From Aquisphaera insulae (GTDB taxonomy: Bacteria; Planctomycetota; Planctomycetia; Isosphaerales; Isosphaeraceae), in the NCBI RefSeq assembly GCF_011064615.1, contig NZ_JAALJH010000022.1, positions 45,116-109,115 on the forward strand: a DNA stretch of 64,000 bases, written 5' to 3'. The notes below the pieces were generated by a model that was not told the origin of the DNA, did no database searches, and worked only from the letters and a program-made list of their open reading frames with translations. Made by a program: the position numbers and the translations under genes. Positions 11,401-20,513 of this stretch are shown here, in pieces; position 1 is the first letter of the stretch; each line of letters starts with the position of its first letter.

Positions 11401-12747
11401 CGGGGGCTTTCCTTCGACGGGTTCGCCACGGCGATCCACCTGGCGGGAGCCGGCGGCGACGTCGTCGAGGGGAACTTCATCGGCACCGACATCACCGGGA
11501 CCGGCCCGGGCTTCGGCAACAACCTGGGGATCTACGCCGAGAGCCCGAACAACACCATCGGCGGGACGGCGGCCGGCGCGGGCAACGTCGTCTCCGGGAA
11601 CTGGGACGTGGGAATCCTCCTCGACGGGCCGGCGGCCGTCGGGAACGCGATCGTGGGTAACAAGGTCGGCACGGACAGCACCGGCAGCTACGCGATCTGG
11701 AACTGGTCGGACGGCCTGGCGCTCCGGAGCGGGGCGAGCAACAACACCATCGGCGGGGCCGCGGCGGGCGCCGGCAACCTGATCTCGGGGAATGCCGGCT
11801 ACGGGATCACGTTCGCGGCCGGGTGTGCGTTCAACACGGTGCAGGGGAATCGGATCGGGACCGACGCAACGGGCTTTTCCGCGATCGGCAACATGAGCGG
11901 CGGCATCGACGACGACGGCGGCAACAACACCATCGGCGGGGCCGTGGCGGGCGCCGGCAACGTGATCTCCGGCAACTGGGGCGACGGCCTGATCGTCGAG
12001 TTCGCGTCCCGCGACCTGATCCAGGGCAACCTCATCGGCACCGACGCGGCCGGTAATGCAACCCTGGGCAACTGGGGCGGCGGCGTCACGATCCGCAATT
12101 ACTCCTCCCGGAACACGATCGGCGGCACCGCCGCCGGCGAGGGGAACATCATCGCCGGCAACTGGGGCAACGGGGTGACGATCGGGAGCTTCGCTGGCGA
12201 CCTCTGCTACCGCAACGCCGTCCTCGGCAACTCCATCTACGGCAATTTCGGCCTGGGCATCGACCTGGGCGGCGACGGGGTCAGCCCGAACCTGCCGGGC
12301 GGGCCCTATGACGGCCCCAACCACCTCCAGAACACGCCGGTGGTGGAGTCCGCGATCACGACCGGGACGGCGATCGCGCTGGCCGGCACGTTCTCCGGGC
12401 CGCCGTCCACGACCCTGACGATCCAGTTCTACGCCAACGACGCGGCCGACCCGAGCGGCCACGGGCAAGGGCAGACCTACCTGGGATCGGTCACGGTCAC
12501 CACCGATGCCGACGGCAACGCGAGCTTCGCCGTCACGCTCGACGCGGCCGTGCCCGCGGGGGCCTTCGTCTCCGCCACGGCGACTGATGCAAACGGGAAC
12601 ACGTCCGAATTCGGCGAGGATGTGGCGGTCGCCGACGCGTTCGCCGATCCGGGCGTGACCGGGGCGAGCCTCGACGAATCGGCGTTGGCCGAGCTGGCGC
12701 TCGACCTGGCGCTGCTGGCGCAGCGGAAGGCCGGGACGGGGTCATGA
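8485..12747 (+). CDS. Giant secreted surface protein: two (Ig/cadherin-like + beta-helix) modules
   Basis: This 1420-residue protein has a basic N-terminus (SRTRRGRAALRAWRLQPLESRQLLS) resembling the LEPR-xLL sorting motif of planctomycete surface proteins. An Ig or cadherin-like 'NDxxY...G(S)F(E)Y' domain (about 45-140) is followed by a 'SNTNDSGPGSLRQAL' segment of CSLREA type (about 150-180) and a long right-handed beta-helix with repeated GNVISGN and NTIGGTAAGAGN turns (to about 640), then an Ig-like bridging domain. The whole block repeats from about 775 (DDAYRIDQDNALMI, then TVTNTNDDGPGSLRQAI) to the C-terminus, each block ending in an SATATDANGNTSEF-type domain. The ATG at 8485 has AGGGGG 9 bases upstream. 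It probably acts outside the cell as an adhesin or structural or carbohydrate-contacting protein. No catalytic motif was identified. Confidence 0.88.
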   Translation: MSYRARSQSLHDSRPASARDLSRTRRGRAALRAWRLQPLESRQLLSTVTAVDDAYNTDAKTNLVVAAPGVRANDSTSDGGVFSAALVKGPAHGSVVLNPDGSFEYAPKGGYTGLDTFTYVAVEGLTSSAAATVVISVNAKTQVVSNTNDSGPGSLRQALAVAAASNTAAPDVIKFAIPGTGPFVIRPLTPLPAISHPTVIDGTTQPGSQPNSLAAGENAVILVQIDGSLLPAGSPGLVISAGGSTVKGLSITAFASPIDIHDGGGNTIQGNFLGLDPSGAAALNSGPMIVSGAGGNLIGGPKPAQRNVIDGSGSYEVTIAGAGNVFQGNFVGTDLSGSQRLTLAGGVLVAGASNTTVGGLKPDSGNVLTGLTIGTSSSPGATTGTLVQGNSIGADAAGWSGFSGGTSLVIFAGSGTVIGGTRATAGNVIRDILVEPGGAGTSIQGNAIGVDATGLHSLGATGSGITLDYAVNVTIGGTSKNSGNVISGNAHGYGIVGYFFGASSIVVQGNVIGADSAGVTAVPNGMGGIRLGGVGNVIGGTDKNAGNVISGNGGPGLIFDYGSSSALVQGNLIGTDATGSYPLGNAGDGISVQGLGSNDNTLGGTAKGAGNVIAFNGGSGVGILSSSGAVRNAILSNSIYGNAGLGIDLGDDGLTPNTPGGPHDGPNNLQNTPVLRVAASRNNQTIVKGTLNAAANAAFTIQVFANASADPSGSGPGQTLLGTIAVQTDSSGNARFQGSFKTQPGTVVSATATDAAGNTSELSAAAAIVPMSGKLLAQDDAYRIDQDNALMIAGPGVQANDLSFDGSGFTSTIVTGPAHGAITLGGDGSFVYVPAAGYVGTDHFTYADRLGNASALATVTITVAAKTFTVTNTNDDGPGSLRQAILDANLATTASPDTIRFAIEGDGPFVIMPLSPLPAITHATILDGYSQPGAQAATADPGSTAVILVQLNGLAQMNGGDGLVVTSPGVVIRGLSFDGFATAIHLAGAGGDVVEGNFIGTDITGTGPGFGNNLGIYAESPNNTIGGTAAGAGNVVSGNWDVGILLDGPAAVGNAIVGNKVGTDSTGSYAIWNWSDGLALRSGASNNTIGGAAAGAGNLISGNAGYGITFAAGCAFNTVQGNRIGTDATGFSAIGNMSGGIDDDGGNNTIGGAVAGAGNVISGNWGDGLIVEFASRDLIQGNLIGTDAAGNATLGNWGGGVTIRNYSSRNTIGGTAAGEGNIIAGNWGNGVTIGSFAGDLCYRNAVLGNSIYGNFGLGIDLGGDGVSPNLPGGPYDGPNHLQNTPVVESAITTGTAIALAGTFSGPPSTTLTIQFYANDAADPSGHGQGQTYLGSVTVTTDADGNASFAVTLDAAVPAGAFVSATATDANGNTSEFGEDVAVADAFADPGVTGASLDESALAELALDLALLAQRKAGTGS

Positions 12748-12786
12748 TGCCAGGGCAGGAGATCGGCAGGGAATCGGAATCGGAGA

Positions 12787-12810
12787 AGGACAGGCAGGAA
12801 TGCCTGTCCT
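12787..12810. terminator. Strong hairpin between convergent genes, possible bidirectional terminator
   Basis: A perfect 10-bp stem, AGGACAGGCA and TGCCTGTCCT, has a GGAA loop. It sits 40 bases after the beta-helix gene stop and 37 bases beyond the kinase gene stop on the other strand, where a shared terminator is expected. No U-tract follows on either strand, so it could equally be a dispersed palindromic repeat. Confidence 0.5.
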
Positions 12811-12847
12811 CCCGGTCCCTGTCTTGGGACGACGCCTCGGCGGGGCG

Positions 12848-13705
12848 TCACTCGTCCTCGGCGCCCTTGAGGTCGACGTCGTCGAGGCCCTTGGCCTTGG
12901 CGATCTTGGCGAGCTGATCGCGGACCTCCACCATGTCGGCGGGCCGCTTGGTGGGGTCGGACTGGAGGCAGGCGACGATGAGCAGGTTCAGGTCCGCCGG
13001 GAGCCGGGGATTGAGCTTGCTGGGGAGGGTCACCTTGCGGTCGTCGCCCGGCCTGGGGATGCCCTGCTGGACGAACCGGCCCGTGAACAGGCGGTACATC
13101 GTGGCGCCCAGGTTGTAGATGTCGGTCCGGGCGTTGACGGTCTTCTCGATGGCCGTCTCCGGGGCCATGTACTGGGGGGTGCCGGCGGCACGATTGGTGT
13201 CGCCCTGGCCGCGGATCCAGGCGGTGCCGAAGTCGATCAGCTTCACCTGCCCGTTCTTGGAGAGCATGATGTTGTGGGGCTTCAGGTCGCCGTGGAAGAC
13301 GCCGCGGCGGTGCATGTGGGCGAGCGCGGCGGCCACCTTGGCGAAGATCAGGATGAGCTGGTCGAGCTCCGGGGCCTCCACCTCGTCCAGGCTCTTGCCG
13401 TCGACGTATTCCATCAGCAGCTCGGCGCCGGTGACCTTGAACCAGGACTTCTTCTGGCGGAAGTCGTAGATCTTGGCGATGACCGGGTGGTTGAGCTTCT
13501 GGGAGGCCTCGAACTCGTTGCGGGCCTGCTGGATGTAGATGTCGTCCTCGGGCTCCTGCTTGCGGATGATCTTCAGCGCGTAGCGCTTCCCCCCCGCGGA
13601 CTTGTCGCTGATGAGGAAGATCTTGCTGCCGGCACCCTCGCCGAGCTCGTTGACGACCCGGTACTTGATCCCGGAGAACTTGGGGGTGGAAGACACGTTC
13701 GCCAT
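12848..13705 (-). CDS. Soluble Ser/Thr protein kinase (Hanks type)
   Basis: This 285-residue protein is essentially a bare kinase domain: glycine loop LGEGAGSKIF (21-30), invariant lysine in YALKII (45), catalytic loop HGDLKPHN (138-145, Asp140), DFG (158-160) and APE (181-183). The catalytic loop has Gly instead of Arg before the Asp (non-RD type), so activation-loop phosphorylation may not be needed. There is no transmembrane helix or sensor domain, unlike most PknB-like kinases, so it acts in the cytoplasm. It starts MANVSSTPKFSGIKYRVV. It lies 73 bases downstream of the FKBP gene's start-strand neighbour and may be independently transcribed. The substrate is unknown. Confidence 0.93.
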   Translation of the reverse strand: MANVSSTPKFSGIKYRVVNELGEGAGSKIFLISDKSAGGKRYALKIIRKQEPEDDIYIQQARNEFEASQKLNHPVIAKIYDFRQKKSWFKVTGAELLMEYVDGKSLDEVEAPELDQLILIFAKVAAALAHMHRRGVFHGDLKPHNIMLSKNGQVKLIDFGTAWIRGQGDTNRAAGTPQYMAPETAIEKTVNARTDIYNLGATMYRLFTGRFVQQGIPRPGDDRKVTLPSKLNPRLPADLNLLIVACLQSDPTKRPADMVEVRDQLAKIAKAKGLDDVDLKGAEDE

Positions 13706-13778
13706 GCGGGGCCTCGTTCGTTCAATCCGACGGAGTCGATGCGGTTGTGGGCCTTGGGTCGAGGGTCTTATGGGACGC

Positions 13779-14381
13779 CTAGTAGAGGATCTTCAGCAGC
13801 TCGACCTCGAAGATGAGGTCGGCGTTGGCGGGGATATCGCCCTTGCCGGCGGTGCCGTAGGCCAGCGGGGCGGGGATCCAGAGCTTGCGGATCTCGCCGA
13901 CCTTCATGCCCGGGAGGCCCTCCTCCCAGCCCTTGATCAGGCCGCCGGCGCCCACGGTGGCCTCGAGCGGCCTGCCGCTCCGCCGCGAGCTCTCGAATTC
14001 CTTCCCCTCCTTGTCGCCGTCGGCGAGGTGGCCGACATAATGGACCTGGACCACGTGGCCCGACTTCAGCTCGTCGCCGGTCCCCTCGCGGAGCGTCTCG
14101 TAGGTCACGCCGCCGGCGGTCTTCTTCTTCTCTCCCTTGGCCGTCGGCGGCGCCGGGGTGGTCGTCGAGAGCTTGGCCTTCTCGCGGGCGTCGGCCGCGG
14201 ACTTGTCCGTGATGGTCGGATTCTCGCCGTTGGCCTCGGAGCCCTTGTCCCCCTCGGGCAATCCCCTGGTGATGACCGCACCGGGAGGCGCCGTGTGCTG
14301 GAAACTGTCGGGGGCGTCGCAGCCTGACCAGCATGCCGTCAGAACCAGGCTTCCCACGAGCACCGCGTACCTTCGCCACAT
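13779..14381 (-). CDS. FKBP-type peptidyl-prolyl isomerase lipoprotein
   Basis: This 200-residue protein begins MWRRYAVLVGSLVLTACWSGC, a lipoprotein signal with an LTAC lipobox, so it should be membrane-anchored. A low-complexity, Lys/Pro-rich linker (about 40-90) leads into a C-terminal FKBP domain (about 95-200: VVQVHYVGHLADG, FESS, GLIKGWEEGLPGMKVGEIRKLWIP, LAYG, ADLIFEVELLKI). It assists folding of exported proteins by prolyl cis-trans isomerisation. The ATG at 14381 was preferred over a start 19 codons upstream because it begins the signal peptide. Upstream of the kinase gene, same strand, with 73 bases between them. Confidence 0.92.
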   Translation of the reverse strand: MWRRYAVLVGSLVLTACWSGCDAPDSFQHTAPPGAVITRGLPEGDKGSEANGENPTITDKSAADAREKAKLSTTTPAPPTAKGEKKKTAGGVTYETLREGTGDELKSGHVVQVHYVGHLADGDKEGKEFESSRRSGRPLEATVGAGGLIKGWEEGLPGMKVGEIRKLWIPAPLAYGTAGKGDIPANADLIFEVELLKILY

Positions 14382-14609
14382 GGCCGGAACCCCCGCGAAA
14401 CACGAATCCACGCTTGAAAGATGAATGACGGGCAACACGCGGAGCGGCCACGGCCTCTTGCCGCGATGGCCCCGATCCGCCCGGTCGCCCCTGGATGCCT
14501 CATTATGTCATGTTCGATGCGGGATAAGCCAGATCACAGCCGGCACCCGGCCCTCACATTATCCGCGGGGGCCGGCGCCTTCCGGCCGCGGGGCGAGCTG
14601 CCGCCGGTG

Positions 14610-15305
14610 CTACGGCTGGCGCTCCCCGATGGTGAGCAGGCTCACCGCGATCCGACCGCCGAAGCAGACGTCGACGTCCCGGCCGGCGATCCGATCGCGC
14701 GACTGGTAGTCGCCCGCGTAGACCGCCTCATGGCCCTCGAGCCGGTAGGCCAGGGGCAGGGGGGAGGGGTCGAGCGGGCAATGGCAGACCTCGGGCATCG
14801 GGGCACCCGGCTCCGGATGGGGGAGATTGACGTTCCAGAAGGTCCCCGGCGCGTTCGGTCGCGCGAGGAGCTCCCGGATGACGGGCGCGGCCCAGGCCGC
14901 GGCGCGATCCCAGTCGATGCTCCGGCCCCGCGCGATGTAGTGGGAGACGGCGATCGCCGGCAGGCCCCGCCCGGCGGCCTCGCGGGCGGCGGCGACGGTC
15001 CCGCTGATGGGGACATCGGCGCCGAGGTTCCCCCCCGCGTTGATCCCCGAAATCACGCCGCGGATGCCCGGGACGAGGCCCCAGACGGCCAGCCTCACGC
15101 AGTCCGCCGGCGTGCCCGCGACGGCGATCGCGCCGTCGTCGCGGCGGAGGAAGGCGATCGGCCGATGGGTCGTCACCTGGTGTCCGCAGCCGGAGATCGG
15201 CCCGTTGGGGGCGATCACCGCGTGCGGCCCCAGGCCCTCGACCGCCCGGCGGAGCGCCCGCATCCCCGGGGCGTCGAGTCCGTCATCGTTGGTCAGGACG
15301 AGCAA
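14610..15305 (-). CDS. surE: 5'/3'-nucleotidase SurE
   Basis: SurE-family survival protein, a metal-dependent nucleoside monophosphate phosphatase. The core metal motif LVLTNDDGLDAPG is at the N-terminus, with the family signature SGINAGGNLGADVPISGTVAAA in the middle, an SGCGHQVT loop and a closing DVCFGGRIAVSLLTI. With the TTG start at 15305 the protein is 231 residues, close to the usual 245-260. No ATG fits: the frame is open far upstream but without similarity, and family members begin 2-4 residues before the TNDDG motif. GCGGAG lies about 9 bases before the TTG. The start is therefore an inference; the function is confident. Confidence 0.9.
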   Translation of the reverse strand: MLVLTNDDGLDAPGMRALRRAVEGLGPHAVIAPNGPISGCGHQVTTHRPIAFLRRDDGAIAVAGTPADCVRLAVWGLVPGIRGVISGINAGGNLGADVPISGTVAAAREAAGRGLPAIAVSHYIARGRSIDWDRAAAWAAPVIRELLARPNAPGTFWNVNLPHPEPGAPMPEVCHCPLDPSPLPLAYRLEGHEAVYAGDYQSRDRIAGRDVDVCFGGRIAVSLLTIGERQP

Positions 15306-15492
15306 GTTCGGCTCCGCTTCGAAGAACCGGGGAACGCCCCGTGGCGATCGGGCGTTCGAGATGGTAGATTTCAGCCGGTCTGGCAGCTCAGGCGCGGCAT
15401 TCCAGGGCGGCCGTCCGCCGCGGCCGGCCGCGACCGCGGGCGACTTCTTCCTGTCCCAAAGACTCCTTCCCTCCTCGAGCCCGCGACGATCG

Positions 15493-16020
15493 ATGGACGA
15501 CCTTCCCGAGCCCCGTCCGGTCCGACGCGTCGAGGACCGCGACCACGACATCCTGGACCCTCGCGTCTTCGCGACCCCGGCCGGGCCGGCCACGCGTCCC
15601 GGGCCGATCACCGGCCGGTACACGGGGCAGTTCGTCCCGCCGATCTCGGCACTCGGGCCGCTCTTCCGCTACCGGTTCGAGAAGATCCACCGCTGCCGGG
15701 CCGATTACGACCTCGACATCAACCCGAGGGCGACGACCCGGGTCCTGGGGGGATACTACCGGTCGAGGGCCCTGGTGCGGGTCTACGTCCGCGACCGCGA
15801 CCTCGGGCTCAGGCCCCTGGAGGAGCTCTTCGACACGTTCCTCCACGAGATGGCGCATCACCTCGAGTACACCGAGCCGACCTCGTTCGCCGCGCGGGCC
15901 TGCGGGAGGGTGCCGGGCCGGATGCACAGCCGGCTCTTCTGGCGGATCCTGGGCGAGCTCAAGCACCGCTGGGCCCGGCTCCAGGGGCCTCGGCGCGACG
16001 ACTCGCGCCGGGCCCGCTGA
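15493..16020 (+). CDS. Small HExxH zinc metallopeptidase-like protein
   Basis: This 175-residue protein has the zinc motif HEMAHHLEY (about 118-126) in an amphipathic helix preceded by ELFDTFLHEM, as in SprT-like and related minimal zincin folds. An Arg-rich segment follows (MHSRLFWRILGELKHRWARL). There is no signal peptide, so it is probably cytoplasmic. The ATG at 15493 gives MDDLPEPRPVRR; there is no strong ribosome site, and the frame is open upstream opposite surE. It is divergent from surE with 187 bases between the starts. Whether it cleaves proteins is unknown; the HExxH plus a downstream His or Glu ligand supports metal binding. Confidence 0.7.
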   Translation: MDDLPEPRPVRRVEDRDHDILDPRVFATPAGPATRPGPITGRYTGQFVPPISALGPLFRYRFEKIHRCRADYDLDINPRATTRVLGGYYRSRALVRVYVRDRDLGLRPLEELFDTFLHEMAHHLEYTEPTSFAARACGRVPGRMHSRLFWRILGELKHRWARLQGPRRDDSRRAR

Positions 16021-16049
16021 AGGGGGATCGAAGCTCGATGTGGTCGAGG

Positions 16050-16595
16050 TCACCTCGCGGCGACGCCCAGCTCCTTCAGCTTGGCGGCCACGTCGGCCGC
16101 GGCGTTCTTCGGCTGGACCGCCTTGTCGATGGCGCGGATGACCCCCTCCTTGTCGATGTAGAAGGTCCAGCGCTCGGGGACCTTGCGGCCCTCGTGGACG
16201 ACGCCGTAGACCCGCGCCGTCTCCTGGGTGGGATCGCTCAGGATCGGATAATCCAGGCCCAGCGACTCGCTGAACTTCTTGTTCGTCTCGGCGTCGTCGG
16301 TGCTGGCCGTGAAGTAGGCCACGTCGAACTTGCGGATCGCCTCGCCGTTCTCGCGGAGCGACTTGCACTCGGCCGTGCAGCCGCCGGTGAACGCCTTGGG
16401 GAACCAGGCCAGGACCACGGCGGACTTGCCCCGGAAATCGGCGAGGTCGTAGGTCTTGCCGTCCGATCCCTTGAGCGCGAAGTTGGGGGCCTTGTCGCCG
16501 ACCTTGAGGTCGTCCGCGAGGCCGCGGGCCGGCGTGAAGGCCGCGGCCAGGCCGAGGGTCAGGCAGGCGGCGAGCGTCGGAGAAGTGCGGCGCAT
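16050..16595 (-). CDS. Exported peroxiredoxin (AhpC/TSA, BCP-like)
   Basis: This 181-residue protein has a signal peptide ([27 protein letters not shown]) and a thioredoxin-fold peroxiredoxin domain: [36 protein letters not shown] with the peroxidatic Cys73 and a second Cys77, then [17 protein letters not shown] and [11 protein letters not shown]. It reduces peroxides in the periplasm, using an exported thiol donor. The close Cys73/Cys77 pair suggests an atypical two-cysteine mechanism like PrxQ, though spacing is four rather than five. The ATG at 16595 follows an excellent AGGAGG 5 bases upstream. It is convergent with the metallopeptidase gene. Confidence 0.92.
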   Translation of the reverse strand: MRRTSPTLAACLTLGLAAAFTPARGLADDLKVGDKAPNFALKGSDGKTYDLADFRGKSAVVLAWFPKAFTGGCTAECKSLRENGEAIRKFDVAYFTASTDDAETNKKFSESLGLDYPILSDPTQETARVYGVVHEGRKVPERWTFYIDKEGVIRAIDKAVQPKNAAADVAAKLKELGVAAR

Positions 16596-16798
16596 TTGTT
16601 CCTCCTGGTGGATGGTTTGCCGGGGAGAGAGAGCCTCGATCGAGGCGCCGGACGAACGATGAACGGTAGCAGCCGGCCGGCCCGCTTGCAACCGCCGCCG
16701 AGTCGACTCGACCCGGGGAGAGCCGCGCCGGTAGACTCGGGGGCTGGACCTGGCCCGGGCCCGCCGCGGCCCGGCCGAGCCCCAGGGAGCAAGCCGCG

Positions 16799-19624
16799 AT
16801 GACCTCCGTGACCGTCCCCGAGCCGAGGCCCGGCCCTTCCAGGCGGAAGGGGCGCGCGGATGCGGAGCAGCCCGCCGGGGGAGATCCCGCGCGCGGGCTC
16901 CGGGCCCTGGATGTCAGCCTCGTCGTCCTCTTCCTGGCGTTGACGGCGCTCCTCGGCGTCTTCCCGCTCAAGGACGCGGACAACTACTGGCACCTGCGGA
17001 CCGGCGACCTGATCCGGGAGACCGGCTCGATCCCCCGCGTCGACTTCTATACCTTCACCCGCGAGGGGGCGACCTGGATCGACCTCCACTGGCTCTTCCA
17101 GGTGGGGATGAGCTGGATCAACGAGCGGGCGGGCGTCCCCGGGCTGATCCTGGCGAAGGTCCTGATCACGACGCTCGCCGTCGGCCTGCTGATCACGGCC
17201 CGCCGCCGGACCTGGCCGGCCTGGGCCATGGTCCTGGCGTGGCTCCCCGCGCTGGTGGTCCTCTCGGGGCGGATGTACGTCCGGCCCGAGACCCTGAGCC
17301 TGCTCTACCTCTCCGCCTACCTCGCGGTCCTCTCGCGATGGGAGCGGCACCCCCGGCTGGCCTGGATCCTGCCGTTCGTGCAGGTGGCCTGGGTGAACTC
17401 GCACGGCCTGTTCGTCCTCGGGCCGATCGTCCTGGGCTTCGGACTGATCGACGCCCTGCTGCGGCTCCGCGCCATGGGTCCGGATCCGGCCCGATGGTGG
17501 AAGACCGTCGCCCCGGCGGCGGTCGCGGTCCTGGTGGCCTGCCTCCTCAATCCCTATGGGCTGAGGGGCGCGACCTATCCGCTCGAGCTGGCCCGCACGA
17601 TGTCCAACCCGATCTTCTCCCAGAGCATCGCCGAGCTGACGCCGATCCCCCTGTTCATCCGGAACCACGGCTGGACCAGCGTCCCCCTGCTGATCCAGTT
17701 GGGGACCATGGTCCTGGGCGCGCTCAGCTTCCTGGTGCCGCTGGCGTGGAGCCTGGGCCGGTGGCTCCTCGGCAGGGAGAAGACGCAACCGGCCGCCCCG
17801 GCGGAGCCGGCCGGGAAGCGGAAGCGGAAGGCCTCGAAGAACAAGGCAGCCGCGGCGGTGGTCGCGGAAGAGCCGACGGGCTGGCGGCCGAGCGTCTTCC
17901 GCCTCCTCCTGTTCGGGGCGTTCACCGCCCTCAGCTTCCAGGCCACCCGCAACAGCCACCAGTTCGCCGCGGTCGCCGGGGCGGTGACGGCCTGGAACTT
18001 CGCGGAGTGGGTGGCCGCGATCCGGCGGACGCGTGCCGCCGCCCCGACCTCGGGCCCCGCCCGGCCGGCGGGACTGACCCCCACGCTGGCCACGATGGCC
18101 GTGGTCGTCTCGATGCTCGTGGCCGTCGCCAGCGGCAAGTTCTACGAATTCCTCGGCGAGGGCCGGACCATCGGCTGGGGCGAGGCGCCGCTCTGGTATC
18201 CGCACGACGCGGCGCGGCTCGCGGGGCAGGAGGGGATGCCCGAGCGGTTCATCGGGTTCCACAACGCCCACGCCTCGGTCTTCGAGTATCACAACAGCCC
18301 GAAACGAGAGGGGGGGCCGGGCCGACGCGTCTACACCGACCCCCGGCTCGAGGTCGCCGGCCCGGAGCTCTTCGACGAGTACAACCAGCTCTCGCGGCGG
18401 ATCGCCGCGGACAGCCCCGGCTGGGAGGCGGAGCTCCAGCGGCTCGGGCTGCCGAGCATCCTGGTCGATCACGAATACAGCTCCGGCCAGGGGGCGACCC
18501 TGCTGGCGAGTCGGCGCTGGAAGTGCATCTGGTTCGACCCCATCGCCGCGCTCTATGTTCACGAGTCGTATGCCGATGCGGTCCGGGGGCGCGAGGTCGA
18601 TTTCGGGGCCCGGCATTTCCGCCCCGAGGCCGCCACCGAGCCGCACGGGACCGACGAGCTGCGGGCCCTGGCCCGCGCGGGACGCTACTACCAGGTGGCG
18701 CTCGCGGGGAGGAGCCGCGCCTCGAGGGCCCTGGGCTGGGTCGCCTCGGATGCGGCCCGGCGGCTCCTGAAGTCGGATCCGGACTCGTTCGACGGCTGGA
18801 AGACGATCGGGCAGCTCGAGATCCGGGAACCCCTGGACCCGCCCAGCCCGAGGTTCCGGCAGCCCTTCGACCCGGTCTTCGACCTGGCGATGGTCCGCGC
18901 CACGTACGCCCTCCGCCGCGCGGTCGCCGCGGTCCCGACGGATTTCTCGAGCCTGTTCAGCCTGATGCTGGTCTACCAGAATCGCCAGATGAACGAGGCC
19001 GTGCTGCCGATCCTGGACCGCCTGGCGGAGCTGCCCCCGATCAACCCGACGCAGCGGACCATGCTGGGCCAGGTCCTGGCCGGTCGCTCCGAGATCCGGG
19101 AGATCCTCTCGAGGCCCGTGGAGACGCGGTGGAAGAACGCCGGCGAGCTGGATCGGATCGTCAACCGGCTGCTGGCGGAGGGGAGGGCGGGATCCGCCTG
19201 CGAGGTCCTCGAGCAGGCTTATCCCGCCGAGAAGGCCCCCTGGGAGATGGTCGACCGGATGGCCACGCTCCGGCTCCATCTGGGGGATCCGGCCGCGGCC
19301 CGCGGGCTCTGGCAACGGGCGGGCGCCACGGCCCAGCCGGCGGTCCGGGACGCCCGGATCGCCGCGGCCGACTTCGCGGAGGAGCGGATCGAGGCGGCCC
19401 GCGCGGGATACGAGCGAGCGATCGCCGCGGATCCGGCCCTCTTCGAGGCGAGGTACGGCCTGGCGGTCCTCGAGCAGGAGGTCGGCCGGGCCCCGGAGGC
19501 GCTCATCCAGGCCGAGGCGGCCGTCGGCTCCGCGGCGAACGACGTGTCGCGGGCGGCGGCCCGGGGCGTGGCCGACCTGGTCCGGCCCTATGCCGGGGCG
19601 GCCGTCAGCCGATCCGGCCCGTGA
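16799..19624 (+). CDS. Polytopic membrane protein, GT-C-like, with repeat-rich C-terminal domain
   Basis: This 941-residue protein has about ten predicted membrane segments between 38 and 465. The first external loop ([32 protein letters not shown]) has the D-x-x-WWHL/RTG pattern seen in GT-C-fold membrane glycosyltransferase-like proteins. A Lys-rich cytoplasmic loop ([10 protein letters not shown]) interrupts at about 345. The soluble C-terminal half (about 480-941) holds TPR-like helical repeats ([54 protein letters not shown]). It probably handles lipid-linked sugars, but this is family-level inference. The ATG at 16799 has GGGAG 10 bases upstream. Its last 20 bases overlap the 3' end of pstB on the opposite strand. 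Confidence 0.8.
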   Translation: MTSVTVPEPRPGPSRRKGRADAEQPAGGDPARGLRALDVSLVVLFLALTALLGVFPLKDADNYWHLRTGDLIRETGSIPRVDFYTFTREGATWIDLHWLFQVGMSWINERAGVPGLILAKVLITTLAVGLLITARRRTWPAWAMVLAWLPALVVLSGRMYVRPETLSLLYLSAYLAVLSRWERHPRLAWILPFVQVAWVNSHGLFVLGPIVLGFGLIDALLRLRAMGPDPARWWKTVAPAAVAVLVACLLNPYGLRGATYPLELARTMSNPIFSQSIAELTPIPLFIRNHGWTSVPLLIQLGTMVLGALSFLVPLAWSLGRWLLGREKTQPAAPAEPAGKRKRKASKNKAAAAVVAEEPTGWRPSVFRLLLFGAFTALSFQATRNSHQFAAVAGAVTAWNFAEWVAAIRRTRAAAPTSGPARPAGLTPTLATMAVVVSMLVAVASGKFYEFLGEGRTIGWGEAPLWYPHDAARLAGQEGMPERFIGFHNAHASVFEYHNSPKREGGPGRRVYTDPRLEVAGPELFDEYNQLSRRIAADSPGWEAELQRLGLPSILVDHEYSSGQGATLLASRRWKCIWFDPIAALYVHESYADAVRGREVDFGARHFRPEAATEPHGTDELRALARAGRYYQVALAGRSRASRALGWVASDAARRLLKSDPDSFDGWKTIGQLEIREPLDPPSPRFRQPFDPVFDLAMVRATYALRRAVAAVPTDFSSLFSLMLVYQNRQMNEAVLPILDRLAELPPINPTQRTMLGQVLAGRSEIREILSRPVETRWKNAGELDRIVNRLLAEGRAGSACEVLEQAYPAEKAPWEMVDRMATLRLHLGDPAAARGLWQRAGATAQPAVRDARIAAADFAEERIEAARAGYERAIAADPALFEARYGLAVLEQEVGRAPEALIQAEAAVGSAANDVSRAAARGVADLVRPYAGAAVSRSGP

Positions 19625-20477
19625 TGTAGTCCTCGGTCCGCTTGTCCTTGGGGTTGGTGAAGAGGAGGTCGGTCGGGCTGAATTCGGCGAGGATGCCCGT
19701 GCGGTGGCCGTCCGCGGAGGCGGCCTCGTCGAGCATCAGGCAGGCGGTCATGTCGCTGACGCGGCGGGCCTGCTGCATGTTGTGGGTGACGATGACGATG
19801 GTGTAGTCGTCCTTGAGGTCGTCCATCAGGTCCTCGACGCGGGCGGTGCTGATCGGGTCGAGCGCGGAGCAGGGCTCGTCCATCAGGATGATCTCGGGCT
19901 CGACGGCGAGCGTCCGGGCGATGCAGAGCCGCTGCTGCTGGCCGCCGGAGAGGTCCAGGCCGCTGCGATGGAGCTTGTTCTTGACCTCGTCCCAGAGCGC
20001 CGCGCGGCGGAGCGACTTCTCCACCAGCTCGTCCATGTCGCCGCGGAATCCGTTGATGCGAGCACCCCAGGCGATGTTGTTGTAGATGGTCTTCGGGAAC
20101 GGGTTGGGCTTCTGGAAGACCATGCCGATCCGGCGGCGGAGCGACACGGCGTCGGTGCCCGGCGCCGAGATCAGCTCGCCGTCGAACCAGATCTCCCCCT
20201 CCATCCGGGCGCCCAGGATCAGGTCGTTCATCCGGTTGTAGCAGCGGAGGAGGGTGCTCTTGCCGCAGCCCGAGGGCCCGATCAGGGCCGTGATCTTGTT
20301 CCGGGGGAAGTCGATCGAGATGTCCTTGAGCGCCAGCGAGCTGCCGTACCAGACCGAGAGGTGCCGGGTGGACAGGGCGGCCGACGCGTCAGGCGGAGCG
20401 CCCGCGGGCGGGCCGGCGGGGACCGGGATCTTGAGGGGCGGGGGCACGGGCTCGGCGCGGGATTCTGTCACGCTCAT
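19605..20477 (-). CDS. pstB: Phosphate ABC transporter ATP-binding protein PstB
   Basis: This 290-residue ATPase energises high-affinity phosphate import. Walker A is GPSGCGKST, the Q-loop region [14 protein letters not shown] is typical of PstB, the ABC signature is [16 protein letters not shown], and Walker B is [16 protein letters not shown] with the H-loop [13 protein letters not shown]. The N-terminal 35 residues are an unusual Pro/Ala extension before [14 protein letters not shown]. It is the last gene of pstS-C-A-B, 36 bases after pstA, and its 3' end overlaps the convergent gene by 20 bases. No phoU follows. Confidence 0.97.
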   Translation of the reverse strand: MSVTESRAEPVPPPLKIPVPAGPPAGAPPDASAALSTRHLSVWYGSSLALKDISIDFPRNKITALIGPSGCGKSTLLRCYNRMNDLILGARMEGEIWFDGELISAPGTDAVSLRRRIGMVFQKPNPFPKTIYNNIAWGARINGFRGDMDELVEKSLRRAALWDEVKNKLHRSGLDLSGGQQQRLCIARTLAVEPEIILMDEPCSALDPISTARVEDLMDDLKDDYTIVIVTHNMQQARRVSDMTACLMLDEAASADGHRTGILAEFSPTDLLFTNPKDKRTEDYITGRIG

Positions 20478-20513
20478 GTGTCCACTTTGTGGTTGTCCGG
20501 GGGACCGCGGATG

